64,000 bases of DNA. Source: Trichococcus alkaliphilus. GTDB taxonomy: Bacteria > Bacillota > Bacilli > Lactobacillales > Aerococcaceae. The stretch spans positions 62,001 through 126,000 of the forward strand of contig NZ_PXZT01000007.1 in NCBI RefSeq assembly GCF_003008695.1. The letters are read 5' to 3'. Position numbers and translations under genes: made by a program. The notes below the pieces were generated by a model. The model searched no databases, was not told the origin of the DNA, and saw only the letters and a program-made list of their open reading frames with translations. This document shows, one piece after another, positions 55,878-64,000 of the stretch; positions within the stretch are counted from its first letter, which is position 1, and each line of letters opens with the position of its first letter.

Positions 55878-56554
55878 ACACATTCATGACAACCTTTCTC
55901 CCTAACGTCTCTGAAATTTGGGATGAAGTGCTCCTGAGCACCTGGGAAACCTTATACATGACACTCATTGCCGGACTGATCGCTGGTGGGCTTGGCGTCA
56001 TCCTAGGCGTCATCTTACTGGTCACAGAAGATGGCGGCATCCTGGAGAACAAACATCTGTACAACGTTCTGGATAAGCTGGTCAACATCTTCCGGTCGCT
56101 GCCTTTCATCATCCTGATGGCACTGATTGTACCGTTCACGCGTTTTGTGGTCGGCACTTCGATCGGAACGACCGCATCAATCGTGCCACTAGTGGTAGCG
56201 ACCGTTCCCTTCTATGCCCGTCAGATCCAAAATGCCTTGGTTGAAGTCGATCCCGGCGTCATCGAGGCGGCCCAATCAATGGGTGCCAGCCCTTGGGAAA
56301 TCATCTTCCGTGTCTACCTGAAGGAAGGATTGGCCGGCATCATCCGCGTGTCATCCGTAACGATCATCAACCTGATCGGTTTGACGGCAATGGCTGGAGC
56401 CATTGGCGGAGGCGGCTTGGGTAACCTGGCCATCACCCGCGGCTACAACCGATTCCAGAACGACGTGACCTTGGTCGCAACCATCATCATCCTTATAATC
56501 GTATTCATCAGCCAAGCCATCGGAAATGCCTTGGTCAAAAAAGTAAGTCATTAA
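55874..56554 (+). CDS. metP: Methionine ABC transporter permease
   Basis: 226 residues, five hydrophobic segments, MetI-type permease with the EAA coupling loop VIEAAQSMGASPWEIIFRV. Two copies would pair with MetN. Starts inside the end of metN (GGAGG upstream), so coupled. Confidence 0.95.
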   Translation: MNTFMTTFLPNVSEIWDEVLLSTWETLYMTLIAGLIAGGLGVILGVILLVTEDGGILENKHLYNVLDKLVNIFRSLPFIILMALIVPFTRFVVGTSIGTTASIVPLVVATVPFYARQIQNALVEVDPGVIEAAQSMGASPWEIIFRVYLKEGLAGIIRVSSVTIINLIGLTAMAGAIGGGGLGNLAITRGYNRFQNDVTLVATIIILIIVFISQAIGNALVKKVSH

Positions 56555-56587
56555 AAAATAAAAAAACAAAATCGGAGGAAACAAATC

Positions 56588-57442
56588 ATGAAAAAGAAAA
56601 ACGTATTATTCTCAGGTGTTGCAGCACTTACCTTATTTTTAGCAGCTTGCGGAAGCAGCGACTCGAACACGGACTCAGCAGCGGATACTGCTTCTTCAGA
56701 TAACGAAGCAGTGAAAATCGGCGTAGTCAGCGAAGTCGAAGTTGAAGTCTGGGAAGATGTAGCCAGCCGTTTGGAAGCGAAAGGGATCGAATTGGAAATC
56801 GTCCAATTCACTGACTATGTACAACCTAACGTCGCGTTGGAGAATGGCGACATCGACCTGAACGCATTCCAGCACGTTGCTTATCTTGAAGATTTCAACG
56901 CCAATAACAAATCTGATCTGACTCCTATCGGCTTCACTTATGTTTCTCCACTTGGCTTGTATTCCGAAAAAGTTACCGACTATGCGGACATCGCCGACGG
57001 AGCGAAAATCGCCATCCCTAACGATGTAACCAACGGCGGTCGCGCGCTCTTGTTGTTGCAAGCAATCGGCCTGATCAAAGTCGACGAAGCAAAAGGAACA
57101 ACACCGACAGTCAGCGACATCACAGAAAACCCGAAAAACATCAGCTTTGAAGAATTGGATGCTGCACAAGTCGCACGCTCCCTTCCTGATGTGGACGCAG
57201 CGATCATCAACACGAACTACGCTACTGATGCAGACCTGAATCCTAAAGAAGACGCCTTATTCCTTGATACTGACAACATTGCAAGCGTTGCGGACGTCTA
57301 CAAAAACGTTGTAGCGGCACGTTCAGCAGATGTCGACAACGAAACCTACAAACAAGTCGTTGCGGAATACCAAACATCCGAAACCGCAGCGATCCTGGAC
57401 GATGTCACAGAAGGCAACGACGTACCCGCTTGGGAACAGTAA
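56588..57442 (+). CDS. metQ: MetQ-like methionine-binding lipoprotein 1
   Basis: 284 residues. Signal peptide with lipobox LFLAACGSS, Cys as lipid anchor, then the NlpA/MetQ fold. DLNAFQHVAYLEDF and AIINTNYATDA keep the residues that line the methionine pocket in characterised MetQ proteins, as does VTNGGRALLLLQ. GGAGG before the ATG; 33 bp after metP. Confidence 0.93.
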   Translation: MKKKNVLFSGVAALTLFLAACGSSDSNTDSAADTASSDNEAVKIGVVSEVEVEVWEDVASRLEAKGIELEIVQFTDYVQPNVALENGDIDLNAFQHVAYLEDFNANNKSDLTPIGFTYVSPLGLYSEKVTDYADIADGAKIAIPNDVTNGGRALLLLQAIGLIKVDEAKGTTPTVSDITENPKNISFEELDAAQVARSLPDVDAAIINTNYATDADLNPKEDALFLDTDNIASVADVYKNVVAARSADVDNETYKQVVAEYQTSETAAILDDVTEGNDVPAWEQ

Positions 57443-57519
57443 GACCCATTAACTTGTTTACAAAAATCACGTTTGCAGACGTGATGTAAAAATAAAAAAA
57501 CAATCGGAGGAATTACATT

Positions 57520-58383
57520 ATGAAAAAGAGCAAATTATTTGGTGGCCTAGTCCTTACAGCTTCATTGTTCCTGGCAGCATGCGGAAATGGCGGTACAACC
57601 GCTGATTCATCCGCTGCGGAGTCAAGCAGCTCAGTTGCAGCAGAACCAACTACAGTCAAAATCGGCCTTGTCAGCGAATCCGCTGTCGAAATCTGGGAAG
57701 CCGTCGCAGTGCGTCTGGAAGACGAGAACATCGATCTTGAAATCGTCAAATTCACTGACTACAACCAACCGAACATCGCGTTGGATAACGGTGAACTCGA
57801 CTTGAACGCATTCCAGCACGTAGCCTTCCTGGAAAACTACAACGCAAACAACGACGCAGACCTGACGCCTCTTGGATTCACTTTTGTGTCTCCATTAGGG
57901 ATCTACTCTAACAACTATACGGATTACAGCGAAATTCAAGACGGCGACACGATCGCAATCCCGAATGACGTAACCAACGGCGGACGCGCGTTGTTGCTGT
58001 TGCAAGCCATCGACTTGATCACTTTGGACAACGCAACAGGCACAACGCCAACCGTAAACGACATCATCGAAAACCCTAAGAACCTGAACATCGAAGAATT
58101 GGATGCTGCACAATTGCCGCGTTCGCTTGAAGATGCAGGCGCTGCAGTCATCAACACCAACTTCGCTGTCGATGCTGGACTTGTACCGACTGAAGATGCC
58201 CTGTACTTGGATACAGACAACATCCAGGAAGTCTTGGACATCTACAAAAACGTTATTGCTGCCCGTGCAGAAGACGTTGACAATGAAGTCTACAAAAAAG
58301 TTGTAGCGGCATACCAAACAGAAGAAACAAAAGCTTTGATCGCAGAAACAACTGCAAACACAGATATCCCTGCTTGGGACTAA
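57520..58383 (+). CDS. metQ: MetQ-like methionine-binding lipoprotein 2
   Basis: 287 residues, close paralogue of the preceding gene through its whole length (lipobox LFLAACGNG; DLNAFQHVAFLENY; AAVINTNFAVDA). Pocket motifs are intact, so methionine or a close analogue is expected. Own ribosome binding site CGGAGG. Likely a recent tandem duplication of metQ1. Confidence 0.92.
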   Translation: MKKSKLFGGLVLTASLFLAACGNGGTTADSSAAESSSSVAAEPTTVKIGLVSESAVEIWEAVAVRLEDENIDLEIVKFTDYNQPNIALDNGELDLNAFQHVAFLENYNANNDADLTPLGFTFVSPLGIYSNNYTDYSEIQDGDTIAIPNDVTNGGRALLLLQAIDLITLDNATGTTPTVNDIIENPKNLNIEELDAAQLPRSLEDAGAAVINTNFAVDAGLVPTEDALYLDTDNIQEVLDIYKNVIAARAEDVDNEVYKKVVAAYQTEETKALIAETTANTDIPAWD

Positions 58384-58435
58384 GCGAAAACCGTTCTTCA
58401 TCTTCAACAGCCTGAAAACATACTAAATTTACGAG

Positions 58436-58486
58436 TAGCATCAAGCAGTCGCGTTTCTTTTCGCGCCGCTCTTGATGCTATCTTTA
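58436..58486 (+). terminator. Strong hairpin between metQ2 and metQ3
   Basis: TAGCATCAAG/CTTGATGCTA arms with inner CGCG/CGCG pairing; the tail TCTTTATATA is only moderately T-rich. Probably a partial terminator or a 3' stabilising hairpin that lowers metQ3 output relative to metQ1-2. Confidence 0.6.
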
Positions 58487-58508
58487 TATACAAAGGAGCC
58501 CTTTACTG

Positions 58509-59369
58509 ATGAAAAATAAGACATTTCTAGCAACCTTGACCCTTTCAGCCAGCCTTTTCCTTGCCGCTTGCGGTAGCGCAGCATCCGATTCCTCGTCCAG
58601 CGACGTGACATCTGCCGAAGCGACTGAGCCCGTCAAAGTCACATTGGGTGTCGTCGGCGAAGTCAACGAGCCTTGGGATTACGTCATCGAAGAGCTGAAA
58701 GAAAAAGAAAACATCGAAGTCGAACTGGTCAAATTCACCGACTACACGACTCCTAACAATGCTTTGGCCGAAGGTGAAATCGATCTGAGTTCTTTCCAGA
58801 CAGAGATCTTCATGGACAACTACAACAAAGATCATGGAACAGAATTGACGACCATCGGCTATACGGTAATGGCTCCTTTAGGGCTTTATTCCGAAAAAAT
58901 CACGGACATCAGCGAACTGAAGGACGGCGACACTATCGCCATCCCAAACGACGTCTCCAACGAAGGCCGCGCTTTGATTCTGCTGCAGACAGCCGGATTG
59001 ATCACGCTTGATCCTGAAGCCGGTTTGGTTCCGACAACCGAAGATGTCGTCGAAAACAAATTGAACCTGCAGTTCCAGACGCTTGAATCCAACCAGACCG
59101 CCCGCGCTTTGCAGGACGTGACAGCTTCCGTCATCAACAGCGGCATGGCCGTGGATGCTGGCTTCATCCCAAGTGAAGATGCCGTCTTCCTTGAGCCGGT
59201 AACCGCTGATTCCAAACCCTATTACAACGTCATCGCAGCACTTGCCGAAGACGTCGACAACGAAACCTTCCAAACGATCGTAGCCTACTACCAATCCGAA
59301 GGAACGGCCAAAGTCATCGAAGAAGCTTCAAAAGGCTCGCAATTCCCGGTTTGGGACGAAGCAAAATAA
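58509..59369 (+). CDS. Divergent MetQ-family lipoprotein 3
   Basis: 286 residues. Lipobox LFLAACGSA and overall NlpA/MetQ fold (VTLGVVGEVNEPWDYV; GDTIAIPNDVSNEGRALILL), but the pocket differs: DLSSFQTEIFMDNY replaces NAFQH(V)A(Y/F)L, and INSGMAVDA replaces INTN(Y/F)A. The conserved His and Asn of the first two copies are therefore missing, suggesting another ligand such as a modified or N-acylated methionine or a different amino acid; that is inference. AAAGGAG before the ATG. Confidence 0.85.
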   Translation: MKNKTFLATLTLSASLFLAACGSAASDSSSSDVTSAEATEPVKVTLGVVGEVNEPWDYVIEELKEKENIEVELVKFTDYTTPNNALAEGEIDLSSFQTEIFMDNYNKDHGTELTTIGYTVMAPLGLYSEKITDISELKDGDTIAIPNDVSNEGRALILLQTAGLITLDPEAGLVPTTEDVVENKLNLQFQTLESNQTARALQDVTASVINSGMAVDAGFIPSEDAVFLEPVTADSKPYYNVIAALAEDVDNETFQTIVAYYQSEGTAKVIEEASKGSQFPVWDEAK

Positions 59370-59451
59370 TATAGATAATCAAACCATTTCGAGGGGCTTG
59401 GGCCATTTGCCCATAGCCCCTTTCCTATACAGAATCAAGGAGGAACCATCC

Positions 59452-60639
59452 ATGACAATCAGCCAACAACAGATCCACGAAGAAGTTAGCGATATCTACG
59501 ACTACATCATCGCCCTGCGCCGCCATTTCCACCGTCATCCGGAGCCAAGCCTGAAGGAGTTCGAAACGATTCAACGCATAAAGGAGGAAGTCGAAGAAAT
59601 CGGCGTGCCTTACATAAATGTCGGCGAGACCGGCATCCTGGCCACCTTAGTCGGCGGAAAAGGTTCAGGCAAAACCATCCTATTGCGTGCCGATATCGAT
59701 GCGCTGCCTCTGCCTGATGAGACCGGCAAACCCTACGCATCCGTCAATCCCGGTTTCAACCATGCCTGCGGGCACGACGGGCATACCGCTTCCTTGTTGG
59801 GCGCGCTGAAAATCCTGAAGGAACATCAGGATGAGTTCTCCGGCACGATCCAGTTCGCCTTCCAGCCTGCGGAAGAAATCGGTGCCGGAGCGCGCCAATT
59901 CGTGCGCGGCGGCTATATCGACGGCATCGACCATGTCTTCGGCATCCATCTGCAATCCGGCACGCAAGTGGGCAAAATCGTCGCTACACCGGGCCCTTCC
60001 AACGCGTCCTGCGACATCTTCAAGATCAAAGTTTTCGGCAAGAGCGGACATGTCTCGCGTCCGGATCTGGGGCGCGATGCCTTGGTCAGCGCAGCCTCCA
60101 TCGTAACGGAACTCCAGACCATCGTTGCCAGGGAAGTGAAACCCACAGATGAAGTCGTCGTCGGCATCGGGGTGCTGCGCGCCGGGACCAACTACAACAT
60201 CATCGCCAACGAAGCCGAGATCGAAGGCACCGTCCGCACCTTCAGCCATGAAGTCCGGGCGCAAGTGCTGGAGGCTGTTGAAAGGATCGCCCGGAATGTT
60301 TCCGATGCGCACCGCACAACCATCGAATTCTCCAACTACGATGCCGCAGCACCGCTGATCAACGACATCCAGGCAGCCAACCATGCCATCCGGGTCGCTT
60401 CAGACATCGTCGGCATCGAGAACGTCATCACTGACAGCCCGAAAAGCATGGGCGCCGACGACTTTGCAGATTACTTGGCGGTCGCGCCCGGTGTCTACTG
60501 CTTCATCGGCACGCAAAGCAGCGAAGAGACAGCATACGGCCATCATCACGAGAAATTCGACATCGATGAAAAAGGCTTGGCCATCGCGACGGAACTGCAT
60601 ATTTCCTATGCGCTGGAATACCTTGCAAGTCCATTTTAA
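59452..60639 (+). CDS. M20D amidohydrolase
   Basis: 395 residues. M20 di-metal peptidase of the aminoacylase/HipO type: RRHFHRHPEPSL, DIDALPLPDETGKPYAS, ACGHDGHTASLLGALK, FAFQPAEEIGAGA, and a dimerisation domain (about 180-295). It likely hydrolyses N-acyl amino acids. Its position after metQ3 behind Met T-boxes suggests release of methionine (or cysteine) from an acylated substrate brought in by the transporter; substrate unproven. AAGGAGG before the ATG at 59452. Confidence 0.88.
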   Translation: MTISQQQIHEEVSDIYDYIIALRRHFHRHPEPSLKEFETIQRIKEEVEEIGVPYINVGETGILATLVGGKGSGKTILLRADIDALPLPDETGKPYASVNPGFNHACGHDGHTASLLGALKILKEHQDEFSGTIQFAFQPAEEIGAGARQFVRGGYIDGIDHVFGIHLQSGTQVGKIVATPGPSNASCDIFKIKVFGKSGHVSRPDLGRDALVSAASIVTELQTIVAREVKPTDEVVVGIGVLRAGTNYNIIANEAEIEGTVRTFSHEVRAQVLEAVERIARNVSDAHRTTIEFSNYDAAAPLINDIQAANHAIRVASDIVGIENVITDSPKSMGADDFADYLAVAPGVYCFIGTQSSEETAYGHHHEKFDIDEKGLAIATELHISYALEYLASPF

Positions 60640-60645
60640 TGCACA

Positions 60646-60697
60646 AAAAACGCACTGACCTTTTGGAACGATACTCCAAAAAATCGGTGCGTTTTTT
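60646..60697. terminator. Bidirectional terminator
   Basis: AAAAAACGCACTGACC and CGGTGCGTTTTTT arms; ends the met operon and serves mgsA on the other strand. Confidence 0.85.
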
Positions 60698-60737
60698 AGT
60701 TTTTTTATACGTATGCTTCCCGGGGTCAGCATCCTGC

Positions 60738-61157
60738 TTATCCGAAATCGATGCTGCCTTCGGCGTTGTAGAATTCGCGCCAATCGACGAAGCCGGCATC
60801 CAGCCCGCGGAGCAACACTTCGGCTGTGCCGATATTGGTGGCCAACGGGATTTCATAGACATCGCTCAAACGGATCAAAGCGGTTACATCCGGTTCATGA
60901 GGCATAGCGGCCAACGGATCCCGCAGGAAGATGACCAGATCCATTTGATTTTCCGAAATCATGGCACCTATCTGCTGATCCCCTCCAAGCGGACCTGACT
61001 TGAAACGGTGTACATTCAATCCGGTTGCTTCCATGATGCGTGTGCCGGTCGTGCCAGTCGCAAACAATACATGTTCTTCCAGGATCGCTTTATAGGCGGT
61101 ACATAATTGAATCATCAAATCCTTTTTACGGTCATGCGCAATTAATGCTACTTTCAT
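60738..61157 (-). CDS. mgsA: Methylglyoxal synthase
   Basis: 139 residues. Converts dihydroxyacetone phosphate to methylglyoxal and phosphate. [16 protein letters not shown] phosphate loop, [13 protein letters not shown] and the catalytic Asp in [12 protein letters not shown] at 61157 follows GGGAGG. Confidence 0.95.
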   Translation of the reverse strand: MKVALIAHDRKKDLMIQLCTAYKAILEEHVLFATGTTGTRIMEATGLNVHRFKSGPLGGDQQIGAMISENQMDLVIFLRDPLAAMPHEPDVTALIRLSDVYEIPLATNIGTAEVLLRGLDAGFVDWREFYNAEGSIDFG

Positions 61158-61311
61158 TCGAGTTCCTCCCTGCAATTTTTATAAGAACAGTATATCATTT
61201 CGCGGGTTTCATGGTCGAACCCGTCGCAATATTTTTCTTTTCTGTACCGAAATAACCAAAATATATACGGATTTCTTCATATTATCTTCACAATTCAGGA
61301 CTATTATACAG

Positions 61312-61406
61312 ATAGGCCAATCACAACAATCTTTTTACTCTTCTTTACTCCTCCAAAGTAAAGAACAACTCCTTTATGCCACCGCTCTTCTGAGCGGTGG
61401 TTTTTT
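61312..61406 (+). ncRNA. Candidate small RNA with UCCUCC loop
   Basis: In an otherwise empty interval, a perfect 8-bp hairpin TTCTTTAC/GTAAAGAA (61341-61365) exposes the loop TCCTCCAAA, then a strong rho-independent terminator follows (CCACCGCTC/GAGCGGTGG, six T's, 61379-61406). No plus-strand gene can use that terminator. A loop complementary to Shine-Dalgarno sequences next to a terminator is the usual build of Firmicute trans-acting sRNAs. The promoter is uncertain: TATACA (61305-61310) has only a weak -35. Confidence 0.5.
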
Positions 61407-61439
61407 GTGGAAATGAAGGGACTGTCCAGGGCGCCCCAG

Positions 61440-61567
61440 CTCCGGTGAGTGGTTGGTCCGCCGGAGGTGAGGTAGCGAGCTAAACTTCGACCTCCGATGA
61501 GGCCCGCCTCGTCGTAGTTGGGCGGGATAATCTACCTCCACCTCCGGCGAGCCTCGCTTGGCCGGAG
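61440..61567. repeat. GC-rich CTCCGRYGA repeat cluster C
   Basis: Copies CTCCGGTGA (61440), CCGCCGGAG (61458), CTCCGATGA (61492), CTCCGGCGA (61542), TGGCCGGAG (61559), in both orientations and in a GC-rich non-coding block. Same nonamer family as clusters A and B over 20 kb away. Confidence 0.65.
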
Positions 61568-61624
61568 GTGGAGAGCCCTCTGGCTGCGCGGCCGCAGGCT
61601 GATGCGGTCAACATTACCGAACAC

Positions 61625-61657
61625 AAAAAAGCTCAGCGGGATATCGCTGAGCTTTTT
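61625..61657 (-). terminator. Terminator of the bgl operon
   Basis: AAAAGCTCAGCG/CGCTGAGCTTTTT stem, with TTTTTTG on the minus strand. Confidence 0.9.
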
Positions 61658-61669
61658 CATTCATAAAAT

Positions 61670-63360
<1,691 letters not shown>

Positions 63361-63506
63361 TTTTTCTCCCCCTACCGATATGGATGTGCGGCTCAAATGA
63401 CCAGCGAAGTGGCTACATTCTTTTACTACTCGATTATAATAGATAGCGGAACAGAAACAATAACTTCCGAACACTCCGTAACACCGTTTACAAATTTCCC
63501 ATTTTT

Positions 63507-63523
63507 TTGATCCGGATTATCAA
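63507..63523. promoter_or_regulatory. Possible operator in the bgl/rpiR divergent region
   Basis: TTGATCCGGATTATCAA, an inverted repeat with TTGAT/ATCAA arms, midway between the divergent SemiSWEET and RpiR-type genes. A binding site of the regulator is plausible but unproven. Confidence 0.3.
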
Positions 63524-63587
63524 ATAACATTCACAAATATGATAGGATAATAGTGAGGTTCAGAAGAAACACGCGAGGGGGATGCGG

Positions 63588-64000
63588 ATGCTTATCAGAG
63601 AACGGCTGGAGAATTTCGAATTTTCCAACAGCGAACAAAAGATAGTGACCTATATACTTGAGAAAAAAGCGGCCATCGAGGAAATGACCACCAAAGAGAT
63701 TGCCGAGGCGACGTACACTTCTCCTTCCACATTGGTAAGGATTGCCCACAAGATGAACTTCAGCGGGTGGAGCGATTTGAAGGAAGCCTTCCTGAAAGAA
63801 GAAGAATATTTGCAGAAACATTTCAGTGAAATAAACGCCAATCTGCCTTTTCATCGTAATGATACCATCATGGCGATTGCAAGTAAAATTGCTGCCTTGG
63901 AAAAGGAATCCATCGATGATACCTTGTCGCTGATCACCCATGACGACCTGCAGAAGGCCATCCAGATCATCCGGAAGTCTTCCTATACCAGTCTTTTTGC
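63588..64000 (+). CDS. RpiR-family transcriptional regulator (truncated by window end)
   Basis: First 137 codons only; runs off the right edge. N-terminal HTH_6 domain of the RpiR type (FSNSEQKIVTYILEKKAAIE; MTTKEIAEATYTSPSTLVR) with the start of the linker to the SIS sugar-phosphate domain. ATG at 63588 with GAGGGGG upstream. Divergent from the SemiSWEET-bglA operon, so it probably controls it in response to a sugar phosphate. Confidence 0.88.
   Translation, partial: MLIRERLENFEFSNSEQKIVTYILEKKAAIEEMTTKEIAEATYTSPSTLVRIAHKMNFSGWSDLKEAFLKEEEYLQKHFSEINANLPFHRNDTIMAIASKIAALEKESIDDTLSLITHDDLQKAIQIIRKSSYTSLF

Overview
The window reads as the chromosome of a low-to-moderate GC Gram-positive of the Lactobacillales. 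Gene content and order (WalRK operon, KtrAB, delta subunit/pyrG/fba/murZ/rho cluster, Met T-boxes, MetQ lipoproteins, SemiSWEET/GH1 pair) fit Carnobacteriaceae, possibly a Trichococcus-like organism; the genus is inference from gene content only. No rRNA, tRNA, CRISPR array or transposase was seen.

Layout. (1) 1-7.0 kb: leftward-transcribed accessory block abutting the 3' end of rlmH. It carries a DUF927/AAA+ helicase (Cch type), DUF1643, DUF960 and a short RadC-like protein, several tiny ORFs with good ribosome binding sites, and an AT-rich gene of unknown function. This is the conserved gene set of staphylococcal cassette chromosome (SCC) elements, and rlmH ends in a 15-bp sequence matching the SCC attachment consensus. 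The recombinase genes are not in view; the left edge lies outside the window. (2) 7.0-21.5 kb: rlmH, divergent ktrB-ktrA potassium uptake genes, a cluster of DnaA boxes between ktrA and htrA, then htrA, walJ, a pyruvate kinase paralogue, a DUF2207 membrane protein, and walR-walK-yycH-yycI (transcribed leftward). (3) 21.6-37 kb: envelope and housekeeping genes: an L,D-transpeptidase with a WalR box, a tRNA-type O-methyltransferase, a CNNM/CorC transporter, a CBS-ACT protein, a metallo-hydrolase, queT with a preQ1-I riboswitch, alr-acpS, cshA, murF, ddl, htpX, lemA. (4) 37-47.6 kb: a SUKH protein, a three-domain DUF1801/OmdA fusion flanked by GC-rich nonamer repeats, then rpmE2, a thioredoxin-like gene, rho, murZ, fba, pyrG (with a CTP-sensing attenuator), rpoE and a DUF1934 gene. 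(5) 47.7-52.4 kb, rightward: lipL, ywfO-like HD hydrolase, Cof-type HAD phosphatase, an Rgg-like regulator followed by a small membrane protein and a 14-codon ORF. (6) 52.5-60.7 kb: tautomerase and aminotransferase (leftward), then tandem Met T-boxes controlling metN-metP, three metQ lipoprotein genes and an M20 amidohydrolase. (7) 60.7-64 kb: mgsA, a candidate sRNA whose hairpin loop carries UCCUCC, a third copy of the GC-rich repeat, a 6-phospho-beta-glucosidase/SemiSWEET operon, and a truncated divergent RpiR-type regulator.

The strongest second-look items are the SCC-like cassette outside Staphylococcus, the DnaA-box cluster, the dispersed CTCCGRYGA repeats, the candidate UCCUCC sRNA, the WalR box, and the divergent third MetQ.
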